Part shown: positions 30,501 through 39,238 of the stretch, piece by piece
How the letters are laid out: every line of letters begins with the position of its first letter
How positions within the stretch are numbered: the first letter of the stretch is position 1
From: an uncultured Bacteroidota bacterium
Lineage (GTDB): Bacteria > Bacteroidota > Bacteroidia > Flavobacteriales > Flavobacteriaceae
Assembly: GCA_902512755.1 (NCBI GenBank)
Contig: CABXKB010000004.1
Span: 1 to 64,000, forward strand
DNA: 64,000 bases
Direction: 5' to 3'
Notes under the pieces: generated by a model
Database searches by the model: none
What the model saw: the letters and a program-made list of their open reading frames with translations, nothing else
What the model was told of the DNA's origin: nothing
Translations under genes and position numbers: made by a program

Positions 30501-33500
30501 TATTGATCAAGTGTTTTATTCAAGACAACCAAATGGGATTAATAATAATGATATTTCTAGTAATGAGACACGAAGTATATTTATAGAAGAGCTTTTTCCA
30601 GAACAAGATTTAGTTCAAGGTATGATAAGAAGGCTTCCAACCCTAGACTTAGCATATTACCCTGAAGAAAGAGGACCCTACAATAATGCACCAGAGAATC
30701 AGTTTAAAGCTGACCCAAAAATGAATTGGGCTGGAATCACAAGGTCGTTAAATGCTACAAACTTTGAGCAATCTAATGTAGAGTTTATTGAGTTTTGGCT
30801 TTTGGATACTTTTTCAGACAAAACATCTTCAAAAGATGACTTAGGTGAGTTAGTTTTTCATTTAGGAAATATTTCTGAAGATATATTAAAAGATGGACGA
30901 AAGCAGTTCGAAAATGGATTACCTAGTGCGAGTGAGGCTAACCCTACTTATAAAACTCCCTGGGGCAAAGTACCTGCTACCCAATCATTGGTTTACGCTT
31001 TTAATACTAATGATGAAGACCGTGAACTTCAAGATGTAGGTTTAGACGGTCTGAATGATTCAGAAGAAGCAGCTGTATTTACCAATGGACCATCTAATGA
31101 TCCAGCAGGAGATAATTATCAGTATTATCTTCAGGCAGAAGGAGGAATATTAGAGCGCTATAAAAACTATAATGGTTTTGAAAATAATACTCCTGTTGAG
31201 TTTAGCGATAATGACCGTGGGAACACTACAGAGCCTGATACAGAAGATATAAATAGAGATCAAAGTATGAATACGATTGACAGTTATTTTGAATATCGCG
31301 TCCCTATTTTCAAAACTATGCAGGTGGGGAATCACCCATTTATAACAGATGTGCGAGATAATATTCAAGTAAATGCTCCCAATGGAGATGAATATAATAC
31401 ACGCTGGATTCAGTTTAAAATACCCATTCAAAAATCCTATTACGAAAACACATCCTTTGATGCTTATTTTGATGCTGTCAATGAAATTAATGATTTACGA
31501 TCTATTCGATTTATGAGAATGCTTTTGAGCGGTTTTGAGAAAGAGGTGGTTTTACGTTTTGGGACTTTGGATCTAGTTCGAGGTGATTGGAGAAGGTATA
31601 ATAAGCCATTAAATGAAGACGTATTATCAAACTCTAATACCACATTAGATATTAGCACGGTCAATATTTTAGAAAACGAAAATCGAATTCCTATAAACTA
31701 TGTTTTGCCTCCTGAAATTCAGAGAGAACAAATCAATAATAACAATACAATTATTCGTCAAAACGAACAATCTCTTGCATTCCGAATTTGTGACTTAAAG
31801 CCTATGGATTCAAGAGGGATTTTTAAGGGAGTAGATCTGGATATGAGGCAATACAGTAAACTCAGGATGTTTATTCATGCCGAGTCTTTACCTGGAAATA
31901 ATCCTCTGCCAGGGACAGATTCAGAAGATGAATATGACAGACGTATGACTGCATTTATTCGCTTAGGAACTGATTATCAAGATAATTTCTATCAAATCGA
32001 AATCCCATTAAAACCCTCATCATATAGTGAAAACATTTCCAATCGTTTAACAGCTGAAGAGGTATGGATTCCTGATTCAAATTCTTTAGAAATTCCAATA
32101 GCTTTGTTGGCTAGACTCAAAGCAAAAGCACTACAGCGATTGGGATTAGGAGAAACTCTTTACTTCGATGAGGAATTAAATTCAATTCAAGAGTTTACAC
32201 CTATAAGTAGTTTGCCTGGAAGTAAAAAATATAAATTGGCTATTCATGGAAACCCTTCTTTGGGAGCTATTAAAACTCTTATGATAGGCCTTAAAAATCC
32301 TTCAACTCAATTGGGGGATGATCTTTGTGGGGAAGTATGGTTTAATGAGTTACGGATATCAGGTATTGATAGTCAAGGTGGTTGGGCAGCTATCGGGGCA
32401 TTAGATGCAAATCTTGCTGATTTTGCTACCTTCTCTGCTAGTGGACGCTATTCTACAATTGGTTTTGGGAGTGTAGACCAAACCCCAAACCAAAGAATGC
32501 GGGAAGAACTACTTCAATATGATCTAATTTCCAATGTTAATCTTGGCCAGTTAACACCATCTAATTGGGGTCTTCAAATTCCTTTGAGTTTTGCTAATGG
32601 TGAAACTTTAATTACTCCAGAATATGATCCTTTTTATCAAGATTTGAAATTGAAAGATCGTCTAAATACTTCCGAAAGGATTAGTCAGAAAGATTCCATT
32701 CGAAACCAAGCAATTGATTATACAAAGCGAAAAAGTATTAGTTTGATTGGAGTTCGAAAAAACAGTACGGGAAAAGGTAAAAATCGTTTTTATAAACCAG
32801 AAAATTTTGATTTTTCATATGCATACAATGAATTAGAGCATCGCGACTATGAAATTGAAAAACAAGAGGAAATGAACTTAATATTGGGAGCAAATTATGG
32901 TTATTCCTTCAATTCAAAACCTATAGAGCCATTTAAAAAAATAAAGTACTTCAGCAGAAAAAAATATTGGAAATGGTTGCAGCAATTGAATTTTAATTTA
33001 CTTCCAAGCTCTCTTGAAGGATCCGCAAATATTAATCGAATCCTAAATAATCAAAAGTTTCGTCAGGTATACCTTGAAGGCATAGATGCTTCTCTTCAAA
33101 GAAGTCTTCCTAATCTTCAACAGCGCAATTTTTTGTTTGATTATAACTACGCTCTAAGTCATAACTTGACTCGTTCACTTCGTTTTAATTTTAGTGCAGC
33201 TACTAGCAGTATTATAAGACAGAATGCAGATATCAACTCAAGTAATTTTAAAACTACAGATAATAATCATCGTATTTTGTGGCAAGACATAATTAATACA
33301 GGTGAGCCGAATTCACATTTTCAGTCTCTAGCACTTAACTACAAGCTTCCCTTTCAATACATTCCATTTTTAAGTTTTATTGATGCCACTTATAATTATA
33401 CAGGAAATTTTAATTGGCAAAGAGGTTCAGAGGCATTGGCAGGGGTTAAAAGTGAAGACGGGATACCACTTGGTTTGGTTAATACAATCCAAAATAACAA

Positions 33501-34986
33501 TACAAAAACAATTACTGGAGCCCTTTCTTTTTCGAAACTATATTCCGCCTTAGGATTAAAATCAAATAAGAGTCGATTTCAGTCTAAAGTTATCGCAGAA
33601 CAAGTTAAAGATTCAACGAAAAAAAAGAATACAGTTTTTAAAAAGAGTTTGACTAAAATTGTCGATATTTTGACAGCTATAAAAAGAGTTCAAGCTAGCT
33701 ATAATGAAAATAATGGCAGCGTACTTCCAGGATATCTTCCATCAGTAGGTTTTGCAGGCGGGCTAAAGCCAACTCTTGGGTATACCCTTGGGAGTCAAGC
33801 TGACATTCGATACGAAGCAGCTAGACAAGGATGGCTTACAGGATTTCCTAATTTCAATCAATTATATACTCAATTAAGATCCAGCAAGTTTAAAATTTCA
33901 GCTCAAGTTTTTCCTTTAAAAGGATTATTAATTGATTTTAATGCAGATAGAGATTTTACAGAAAATCAATTGGAAAAGTTTAGGATTGAAGATCAAGATT
34001 ATCTACCTCAAAACAATAATATTTTAGGTAATTTTGGAATGTCTACAGTTTTATTGAAAACAACTTTTAATTCATCTAAAAGTTCTGTAAGTACAAACTT
34101 TAATAAGTTTAGAGAATTCAGAAGTATAATTGCACGTCGACTAGTGGAAAGCACTATTTTTTCTGATTTAGGAGATGATAATGAAGGCTATCCTTTAGGT
34201 TTTGGTAAAAACCAACAATCAGTATTGCTTCATTCCTTTTTAGCTGCTTATTCTGGATTAGATCCAAGCAGAATAGATCTAAATCCAATAAAAAACACTC
34301 CTTTACCTAATTGGAATTTGAAGTTTACAGGTCTTACAGAAATCAAGTCTATTGCTAAGATATTTAATCGACTATCATTAAATCATGCTTACAGAGCGAG
34401 TTATACTTTAACGAACTTCCAATCAAACTTTGATTATGATCCTACCAAGCCAAATAAAACTGACAAATCAGGAAATTTTATTCCACAAAGATTATATTCC
34501 AATGTAAATTTGGTAGAACAGTTTAATCCGCTTTTGAAATTAGATATGGAGTTTACAAACTCGATTAAATTTTTAGCTGAATTAAGAAAAGAACGTGCAA
34601 TTTCCTTGAGTTTAGACAATAACTTAATTACAGAAACTAGTGGAGATGAATATATAATTGGACTTGGTTATCGGGTTAAAGATGTAAGGTTTAGAACTAG
34701 TATAGGTGGCAAAAAAGTTACTTTAAAAGGAGATTTAAATATTAAGGCAGATGTTTCTTATCGAGATAATATCACAGTATTAAGAAATCTTGAATACGAC
34801 AATAATCAGGTAACTGCGGGTCAACGTCTTATGGCTATTAAAGTTACTGCAGATTATGCCTTGACAAAGAATCTAACTGCACTTTTCTTTTACGACCATA
34901 ACTTTTCTGAGTTTGCAATTTCTACAGCTTTTCCTCAAACAAGTATTAGATCAGGATTTACAATTCGTTATAACTTCGGAAGTTAA
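27535..34986 (+). CDS. sprA: SprA, outer membrane translocon of the type IX secretion system
   Basis: A 2483-residue outer-membrane protein, the size expected for SprA (SovA), the giant barrel through which type IX substrates and gliding adhesins leave the cell. A signal peptide ends near SILAQ. A Lys/Gln-rich coiled-coil segment lies at about 230-290, and alternating barrel-type sequence fills most of the rest, ending in aromatic-terminated strands (FTIRYNFGS). The start is TTG at 27535, since an in-frame stop sits six codons upstream and no ATG precedes the signal peptide. Neighbours ruvA and gcvH match the flavobacterial order. Confidence 0.93.
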   Translation: MIETSRYVVFRSSQNFILSLIWVVFSFGSILAQNAAEIGTIQPPTSTSIERLYTYDPVTDRYIFTEEIGGYPISVPMVLSVKQYESLVLKEQMQGYFQEKVQALSGFGSNVEDAQKNLLPELYVNNKFFKNIFGSNTIDISPQGSIGIDLGYRYQRNNNPIASVINRRSPGFDFDQRISLSLLGNIGERLQITANYDTESTFDFQNLVKIQFNPPKLSEISDIIPGKLGSNISKLQQEVKQIQNKANQVRQKVDEIKSKINQAKSTLNEARQKIESLKDNIKQLPNSTEQVGNRVADYLKGKVTEDAILQNIDIGNISMPINSNLIQGAQSLFGVRADLKFGNTTISGVFSEQRSQSQNITSQGGGKLQNFSLYALDYEEDRHYFLSQYFRDNYDAFLENYPYINSPIQITRIEVWVTNRGYQTQNVRNIIALQDLGEVNPDTSRLDDVVSEFFFKNLSDPPSNNANKLDPDEIGFQGILNENIRDIATVNNGFNNLKVREGFDYAVLESARKLKPQEFTFHPQLGYISLNQRLSNDEILGVAFQYTYLGKVYRVGEFANGDIPGTSIIQQNQISGQTQAPQQQIQTNSLIVKMLKSSLTDVRQPVWNLMMKNIYNTGAFQLSEEDFRLNILYTDPSPINYLTPIDPAIWPSDLDDEILLNTMELDRLNAYQDLVPKGDGFFDYIPGITVDPRYGRIIFPKVEPFGEFLFDLLDNPESAKEDYDVDNSFNKNQDRYVFKEMYALTKAAALEYTEKNKFQLKGRYKSEGGDGINIGAFNVPRGSVRVTAGGRVLQEGLDYTVNYEIGRVKILDEGLKASNIPIDISVENNSFFNQQNKRFSGVNINHRINDKFYVGGTMINLSENPLTQKANYGTEPVNNTMTGFNTNFSSELPFLTRMVNKWPTIKTNTPSQISFRGEVANISANDPKNTQLNGETNVYIDDFEGAQTNIDVKGFTAWNLSSVPIKGVPGANSEGLANGFARSKLAWYSIDQVFYSRQPNGINNNDISSNETRSIFIEELFPEQDLVQGMIRRLPTLDLAYYPEERGPYNNAPENQFKADPKMNWAGITRSLNATNFEQSNVEFIEFWLLDTFSDKTSSKDDLGELVFHLGNISEDILKDGRKQFENGLPSASEANPTYKTPWGKVPATQSLVYAFNTNDEDRELQDVGLDGLNDSEEAAVFTNGPSNDPAGDNYQYYLQAEGGILERYKNYNGFENNTPVEFSDNDRGNTTEPDTEDINRDQSMNTIDSYFEYRVPIFKTMQVGNHPFITDVRDNIQVNAPNGDEYNTRWIQFKIPIQKSYYENTSFDAYFDAVNEINDLRSIRFMRMLLSGFEKEVVLRFGTLDLVRGDWRRYNKPLNEDVLSNSNTTLDISTVNILENENRIPINYVLPPEIQREQINNNNTIIRQNEQSLAFRICDLKPMDSRGIFKGVDLDMRQYSKLRMFIHAESLPGNNPLPGTDSEDEYDRRMTAFIRLGTDYQDNFYQIEIPLKPSSYSENISNRLTAEEVWIPDSNSLEIPIALLARLKAKALQRLGLGETLYFDEELNSIQEFTPISSLPGSKKYKLAIHGNPSLGAIKTLMIGLKNPSTQLGDDLCGEVWFNELRISGIDSQGGWAAIGALDANLADFATFSASGRYSTIGFGSVDQTPNQRMREELLQYDLISNVNLGQLTPSNWGLQIPLSFANGETLITPEYDPFYQDLKLKDRLNTSERISQKDSIRNQAIDYTKRKSISLIGVRKNSTGKGKNRFYKPENFDFSYAYNELEHRDYEIEKQEEMNLILGANYGYSFNSKPIEPFKKIKYFSRKKYWKWLQQLNFNLLPSSLEGSANINRILNNQKFRQVYLEGIDASLQRSLPNLQQRNFLFDYNYALSHNLTRSLRFNFSAATSSIIRQNADINSSNFKTTDNNHRILWQDIINTGEPNSHFQSLALNYKLPFQYIPFLSFIDATYNYTGNFNWQRGSEALAGVKSEDGIPLGLVNTIQNNNTKTITGALSFSKLYSALGLKSNKSRFQSKVIAEQVKDSTKKKNTVFKKSLTKIVDILTAIKRVQASYNENNGSVLPGYLPSVGFAGGLKPTLGYTLGSQADIRYEAARQGWLTGFPNFNQLYTQLRSSKFKISAQVFPLKGLLIDFNADRDFTENQLEKFRIEDQDYLPQNNNILGNFGMSTVLLKTTFNSSKSSVSTNFNKFREFRSIIARRLVESTIFSDLGDDNEGYPLGFGKNQQSVLLHSFLAAYSGLDPSRIDLNPIKNTPLPNWNLKFTGLTEIKSIAKIFNRLSLNHAYRASYTLTNFQSNFDYDPTKPNKTDKSGNFIPQRLYSNVNLVEQFNPLLKLDMEFTNSIKFLAELRKERAISLSLDNNLITETSGDEYIIGLGYRVKDVRFRTSIGGKKVTLKGDLNIKADVSYRDNITVLRNLEYDNNQVTAGQRLMAIKVTADYALTKNLTALFFYDHNFSEFAISTAFPQTSIRSGFTIRYNFGS

Positions 34987-35017
34987 AAAGTCCTTTTTTT
35001 TGCTAAAGGAATTCCGT

Positions 35018-35025
35018 TACATTTG
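35018..35025 (+). promoter_or_regulatory. Candidate -7 promoter element for gcvH
   Basis: TACATTTG is an exact TAnnTTTG match 20 nt before the gcvH start. The nearest TTG (35000-35002) is 15 nt upstream, a little closer than usual. It suggests gcvH and the genes after it can be transcribed apart from sprA. Confidence 0.45.
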
Positions 35026-35045
35026 TTTTTTAAAAAGACTTTTAA

Positions 35046-35429
35046 ATGAATGTACCTGAAGACTTAATATACACTAAAGATCACGAATGGATTAGAATTG
35101 ATAATGATATAGCTACTATTGGTATTACTGATTTTGCTCAAGGAGAATTAGGTGATATTGTATATGTTGAAATCGAAACTTTAAATCAAACACTAGATGC
35201 AGAAACTGTATTTGGCTCTGTTGAAGCAGTTAAGACTGTTTCAGATCTTTTTATGCCGCTCTCAGGAGAGATTATCGAATTCAATGAAGCTTTGCAAGAT
35301 ACCCCGGAAAGTGTAAATGAGGATCCTTATGGTGATGGATGGATGGTAAAGGTAAAGTGTACAGATTTAACACAATTAGAAGGACTTCTAGATGCGAAAG
35401 CTTATAAATCAATTATTACTACAGGATAA
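35046..35429 (+). CDS. gcvH: Glycine cleavage system H protein
   Basis: A 127-residue lipoyl carrier that shuttles the aminomethyl group between the P and T proteins. The lipoylation site is Lys63 in FGSVEAVKTVSDL, and the family start (LIYTKDHEWIRI) and the NEDPYGDGWM segment are intact. No gcvP or gcvT lies in this window, which is common for flavobacteria, where gcvH sits with sprA. Confidence 0.97.
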   Translation: MNVPEDLIYTKDHEWIRIDNDIATIGITDFAQGELGDIVYVEIETLNQTLDAETVFGSVEAVKTVSDLFMPLSGEIIEFNEALQDTPESVNEDPYGDGWMVKVKCTDLTQLEGLLDAKAYKSIITTG

Positions 35430-35787
35430 ACTACTTAAGAGAATATCTATTTTTGCAACTTTAATTGTTGTTTATGTATCTCTTAAGCCGCCTGAACCAG
35501 AAAGCGAATCCTGGAGTATTTTCTTTATTAGAGGTGACTTATTCTTACATTTTGTTTGTTATTTTGGACTTAGTATTCTTTATTATCTCGCTTTATTCAA
35601 TCATGAAAAAGTTACAGAAAAGACATTAATTCTTTCACTATTAATAGGCTTTATACTTGAGACCTTACAGCTAATACCCATATTTCATCGCTTTTTTGAT
35701 GTGCAAGATTTAATCGCAAATTTTCTTGGTGCCAGTGTAGGGATTTTCTTAATCCAGTTTTTATTTTTTCATTCTGTTAAGGATTAA
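35392..35787 (+). CDS. VanZ-like small membrane protein
   Basis: A 131-residue membrane protein with three or four hydrophobic segments. It carries the VanZ-like pattern of a KPP segment after the first helix, HFVCYFGLS in the second, and the end segment ETLQ...RFFDVQDLIANFLGASVG. The function of this family is not established; VanZ itself affects teicoplanin resistance, but that cannot be carried over here. It overlaps the last 38 bases of gcvH in another frame; no other ATG is available before the first helix. Confidence 0.75.
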   Translation: MRKLINQLLLQDKLLKRISIFATLIVVYVSLKPPEPESESWSIFFIRGDLFLHFVCYFGLSILYYLALFNHEKVTEKTLILSLLIGFILETLQLIPIFHRFFDVQDLIANFLGASVGIFLIQFLFFHSVKD

Positions 35788-35788
35788 G

Positions 35789-35811
35789 TTGTTTTAACAA
35801 GATTTTTTTTT
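35789..35811 (+). terminator. Weak terminator-like hairpin after the VanZ-like gene
   Basis: TTGTT and AACAA pair around a TT loop, and a run of nine T (35803-35811) follows two bases later. The stem is short, so termination would be partial at most. Confidence 0.35.
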
Positions 35812-35839
35812 AGTTTAGCTATCTAAAATTTGTTTAATC

Positions 35840-36544
35840 ATGCAGCCTAAGAAAAGCGAAAAAGTAGATTTAACTAAAAATAGCAGCCTATACTTCGTTA
35901 TTGGGTTATCGGTTGTTTTATTTATTTCCTGGCAGGCCATTGAATGGAAAACCTATAAAAAGACCTATGATTATGAGGCTCTTAATGTAGAGGATGATGA
36001 TGATGAAGAAATCCCAATTACAGAACAAATTAAAGTTCCACCACCACCACCACCACCTCCTCCTCCAGCACCTGAAATAATCGAAATAGTAGAAGATGAA
36101 GAGGAAGTTGAAGAAACAGTGATTGAGTCTACGGAAACTAATGAAGAAGAAATTATTGAAATTGTAGAGGTAGAAGAAGAAGAACTTGATATTGACGTTC
36201 CCTTCGCAGTGATTGAGGATGTTCCTATCTTCCCTGGTTGTGAAAGGGTTAAAAAGTCAGAACGCAGAAACTGTTTTCAAGAAAAAATGAATAAACACAT
36301 ACGTAAAAATTTTCGTTATCCTGAAATTGCACAGGAGATGGGGATTCAAGGTCGTGTTTATGTAAATTTCATTATTGCTAAGGATGGCAAAATAACTAAT
36401 ATCCGTATGCGTGGACCAGATAAAAACCTCGAAAAAGAAGCTCAGCGTATTATCGCTAAACTACCAAACATGACTCCTGGCAAGCAAAGAGGGCGACCTG
36501 TTCGAGTTCCATTTAGTATTCCGATTACATTTAGGCTGCAATAA
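35840..36544 (+). CDS. TonB-family energy transducer
   Basis: A 234-residue protein that links inner-membrane proton force to outer-membrane importers such as SusC. A single membrane anchor lies at about 17-33, then a run of prolines (about 67-77), a strongly acidic spacer (EEE/EIV repeats, about 78-130) and a TonB C-terminal domain (about 150-234, with YPEIAQEMGIQGRVYVNFII). No exbB or exbD is adjacent. A strong terminator follows. Confidence 0.88.
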   Translation: MQPKKSEKVDLTKNSSLYFVIGLSVVLFISWQAIEWKTYKKTYDYEALNVEDDDDEEIPITEQIKVPPPPPPPPPPAPEIIEIVEDEEEVEETVIESTETNEEEIIEIVEVEEEELDIDVPFAVIEDVPIFPGCERVKKSERRNCFQEKMNKHIRKNFRYPEIAQEMGIQGRVYVNFIIAKDGKITNIRMRGPDKNLEKEAQRIIAKLPNMTPGKQRGRPVRVPFSIPITFRLQ

Positions 36545-36564
36545 ATAATTTAATATATTTTTAG

Positions 36565-36587
36565 ACCCAGCTAATAGCTGGGTTTTT
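36565..36587 (+). terminator. Strong intrinsic terminator after the TonB-like gene
   Basis: Perfect 8-bp GC-containing stem ACCCAGCT/AGCTGGGT around an AAT loop, followed by TTTTT. It closes the sprA-gcvH-tonB region and separates it from the oxidase assembly operon. Confidence 0.9.
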
Positions 36588-36671
36588 ATTTTCGTTAGAC
36601 TTTAAATCATTTTAAGTGTTGTAGATCATAATAAATATAAAAAAGAATTTTCATCTTAAAATAGAAATAAA

Positions 36672-36702
36672 TTGTACAATTTTTTTTTCTCACTTATCTT
36701 TG
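36672..36702 (+). promoter_or_regulatory. Complete Bacteroidota-type promoter for the ctaB-cox operon
   Basis: TTG at 36672-36674, a 20-nt spacer, then TATCTTTG at 36695-36702. Both elements and the spacing fit the Bacteroidota housekeeping consensus. Transcription would begin near 36709, giving a leader of only about 15 nt before the start codon at 36724. Confidence 0.75.
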
Positions 36703-36723
36703 CTTCCTTAATGATGTCGAGCG

Positions 36724-37626
36724 ATGCAGCCAAATAAAATAATTGAAATCACAAGCATACAACAAGCATTAATTGACTTAGCTCAGCTTACAAAATTTAG
36801 GCTCTCTGTTTCTGTAGTTATTTCCTCACTTGCTGGTTATTTTTTGGCTATAGATCAAGTGGATTATTTTACATTATTCTTGCTTATTCTTGGGGGATAT
36901 GCTATGGTAGGCGCTTCTAATGCTTTCAATCAAGTTTTTGAAATAGATTTGGATAAGCTTATGCTTAGAACACAGAATAGACCCCTGCCTGATGGAAGAA
37001 TGAATTCTAAGTCTGCTTTATTTATTGGTGTTGCTTTGACCTTAATTGGTGTAGCGGCGCTTTACATTATTAATCTAAAAACTGCGTTTTTTGCAAGTAT
37101 ATCTATTTTTTTATATGCTTGTCTTTATACTCCTCTTAAACAGAGAACACCACTATCTGTATTTGTAGGTGCTTTTCCAGGAGCAATTCCATTCATGCTT
37201 GGATGGGTTGCCGCTACCAATGAATTTGGAATAGAGCCTGGAGTCCTTTTTATGTTTCAGTTTTTCTGGCAATTTCCTCATTTTTGGGCAATCGGTTGGT
37301 TAATGCATGAAGAGTATGAGACCGCAGGATTTAAAATGTTACCTTCTGGAGCTAGAGATCAAAATACAGCTTTTCAAATTGTATTTTATACAATCTGGAC
37401 GATTGTAATTTCTTTAATCCCGGCCTTTAAATATACGGGGGACCTATATCTTACCCAAAAAGCAGCTTTTTTAGTTATGCTTTTAGGCGGAATGTTTCTG
37501 TTTTATGCAGTTAATTTAATGGTTTCTAAATCAGATAAGGCTGCACGAGTTTTGATAAGGGCAAGCATAGTCTACATAACAGGAGTTCAACTCGTTTATG
37601 TAATAGATAAATTTTTACTACAATGA
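36724..37626 (+). CDS. ctaB: Protoheme IX farnesyltransferase (heme O synthase)
   Basis: A 300-residue inner-membrane prenyltransferase that makes heme O from heme B, the first step towards heme A of the oxidase. The polyprenyltransferase motif NAFNQVFEIDLDKLMLRTQNRPLP (residues about 62-85, with Asp-rich DxDxxM character) and the second motif YTPLKQRTPLSVFVGAFPGAIPFMLGW are both present, within about nine membrane segments. It is the first gene of the oxidase cluster and its stop overlaps the next start as ATGA. Confidence 0.95.
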   Translation: MQPNKIIEITSIQQALIDLAQLTKFRLSVSVVISSLAGYFLAIDQVDYFTLFLLILGGYAMVGASNAFNQVFEIDLDKLMLRTQNRPLPDGRMNSKSALFIGVALTLIGVAALYIINLKTAFFASISIFLYACLYTPLKQRTPLSVFVGAFPGAIPFMLGWVAATNEFGIEPGVLFMFQFFWQFPHFWAIGWLMHEEYETAGFKMLPSGARDQNTAFQIVFYTIWTIVISLIPAFKYTGDLYLTQKAAFLVMLLGGMFLFYAVNLMVSKSDKAARVLIRASIVYITGVQLVYVIDKFLLQ

Positions 37627-38201
37627 ATATAAATGATCCTATACCTAATAAAACAAATCGAGCAAAAAAAATGATGCTATGGTTTGGAATGATTAGTATG
37701 AGTATGACTTTTGCTGGACTTACTAGTGCCTATGTGGTTAGTAGCTCTCGTTCAGACTGGATACAGCAAATAGAACTTCCCTTTGCATTTACTCTCAGTA
37801 CTTTATTACTCATACTCAGTAGTGTTACTTTTTATGGAGGGCTTAAGATGATGAAATCTAATAATATAATAGCATCTCAAGTTTTATTGTTGACCACTCT
37901 AGCTTTAGCAATGGCATTTGTTTATTTTCAGTTCCAAGGGTTTAATGGAGTTATTAATAAGGGCTACTACTTTACAGGACCTGAAAGTTCAATTACAACG
38001 TCATATTTATATGTGCTTGTTTTATTACATTTGGCACATCTTACCGCAGGAATTATAATTGTAATAAACTTGTTTTTTAAGACCTTAAAAGAAAAGTATG
38101 TTCAAGGAAATACCCTTGGGTTTGAACTAGCATTAACTTTTTGGCATTTTCTTGATATTCTTTGGGTATATTTATTTTTATTCGTTTCATTCTACGGTTA
38201 A
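37623..38201 (+). CDS. Cytochrome c oxidase subunit III-like protein (short)
   Basis: A 192-residue membrane protein with five hydrophobic segments, in line with the short COX III form. Family-like features are an aromatic-rich C-terminal helix pair with HLAHLTAGIII and WHFLDILWVYLFLFVSFYG. It overlaps ctaB by four bases and precedes a second, longer subunit III gene. Such tandem COX III-type genes are usual in flavobacteria; which one occupies the classical position cannot be told from sequence alone. Confidence 0.85.
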   Translation: MNINDPIPNKTNRAKKMMLWFGMISMSMTFAGLTSAYVVSSSRSDWIQQIELPFAFTLSTLLLILSSVTFYGGLKMMKSNNIIASQVLLLTTLALAMAFVYFQFQGFNGVINKGYYFTGPESSITTSYLYVLVLLHLAHLTAGIIIVINLFFKTLKEKYVQGNTLGFELALTFWHFLDILWVYLFLFVSFYG

Positions 38202-38208
38202 AAATTAA

Positions 38209-38216
38209 TAAATTTG
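38209..38216 (+). promoter_or_regulatory. Possible internal -7 element before the long COX III gene
   Basis: TAAATTTG matches TAnnTTTG 21 nt before the start at 38238, but no TTG lies at the right distance upstream. It may be a chance match in AT-rich DNA. Confidence 0.25.
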
Positions 38217-38237
38217 CGTTCTATTTAATATGATATT

Positions 38238-39218
38238 ATGGAAGTAACGCCTAATGCGTCTTTAGATGAAAGTCAAGTTTGGGGTGGTGGTATAAAGCCA
38301 CTAAATGCAAGCTATGGTAAAATGATGATGTGGTTTTTTATTGTTTCAGATGCATTGACATTTACTGGATTTCTTGTTTCTTATGGTTTTTCAAGATTTA
38401 AGAATATCAATTCTTGGCCTATTGCAGATGAAGTCTTTACGCACTTTCCCTTTTTACACGGGATAGATGCTCCAATGTACTATGTAGCGTTAATGACATT
38501 TGTATTAATATTTTCATCTGTTACAATGGTTTTAGCTGTAGACGCAGGACATCATATGAACAAAGCTAAAGTGACTTTTTACATGTTGCTTACAATTATT
38601 GGAGGAGCAATTTTTGTTGGATCTCAAGCTTGGGAATGGAAAAATTTCATCAAAGGCGAATATGGTGCTTTGGAAACTCGAGGAGGACAAATTCTCCAAT
38701 TCGTAAATTCTGAAACTGGAAAACGAGCTGCTATTCAGGAGTTTTCTCTTGGAATAGATTCTGAACGATTAACTCATCAATCACATAATGGTATTTGGTA
38801 TAAAAATGAAACTACTCTTCCTAATGTGTCTGTAGCCGAGGTAAAAAAGGGTTTTTTGGCAGATCAAAGCCTTGTAATAAGAACAGAACAAATTACAGAG
38901 AGTGGACAAAAAACAGTTTTATCTCGTGAAGATTCTTTAGTTAAAATCGATGAAGCTATCGATGTAATAGAAGGTGCAAACTTGATTCATAATGAATATG
39001 GGAATCGCCTTTTTGCTGATTTCTTTTTCTTTATCACAGGCTTTCATGGTTTCCATGTATTTTCAGGAGTAGTTATCAATATAATTATTTTCTTCAATGT
39101 AATTCTAGGAACATATGAACGAAGAGGGCATTATGAAATGGTAGAAAAAGTTGGACTGTATTGGCATTTTGTCGATTTAGTGTGGGTGTTTGTCTTTACA
39201 TTTTTCTATTTAGTTTAA
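38238..39218 (+). CDS. Cytochrome c oxidase subunit III with large soluble insertion
   Basis: A 326-residue subunit III. Membrane segments lie at about 30-50, 80-102, 112-132, 258-290 and 305-326, with the C-terminal GFHGFHVFSG and YWHFVDLVWVFVFTFFYL typical of COX III. Between residues about 137 and 255 there is a hydrophilic stretch of some 120 residues (starting WEWKNFIKGEYGA, ending NRLFADFFF) that ordinary subunit III lacks. It may be an extra domain facing the partner Act complex or the periplasm; that is inference. Confidence 0.9.
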   Translation: MEVTPNASLDESQVWGGGIKPLNASYGKMMMWFFIVSDALTFTGFLVSYGFSRFKNINSWPIADEVFTHFPFLHGIDAPMYYVALMTFVLIFSSVTMVLAVDAGHHMNKAKVTFYMLLTIIGGAIFVGSQAWEWKNFIKGEYGALETRGGQILQFVNSETGKRAAIQEFSLGIDSERLTHQSHNGIWYKNETTLPNVSVAEVKKGFLADQSLVIRTEQITESGQKTVLSREDSLVKIDEAIDVIEGANLIHNEYGNRLFADFFFFITGFHGFHVFSGVVINIIIFFNVILGTYERRGHYEMVEKVGLYWHFVDLVWVFVFTFFYLV

Positions 39219-39238
39219 CACAAAAAATCAGAATTAAT

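Noticed and set aside
31150-31431. Antisense open frames of 60-130 codons inside large genes (for example within sprA, bamA and the ABC permeases)
   Set aside because: They have no recognisable domains or start signals and lie opposite strongly supported genes in AT-rich DNA; treated as shadows.
34975-35000. Hairpin AACTTC-G-GAAGTT at the end of sprA followed later by T8 as a terminator
   Set aside because: The stem is inside the coding end and nine bases separate it from the T run, so it does not have terminator geometry.
36037-36069. Short tandem CCA/CCT repeat in the TonB-like gene
   Set aside because: It encodes the normal proline-rich spacer of TonB proteins and is not a separate repeat element.
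36599-36617. Near-perfect 19-base palindrome ACTTTAAAT-C-ATTTTAAGT between the TonB-like and ctaB genes
   Set aside because: Pure A/T-rich arms with a mismatch in DNA this AT-rich are expected by chance, and it is 55 bases upstream of the -33 element.
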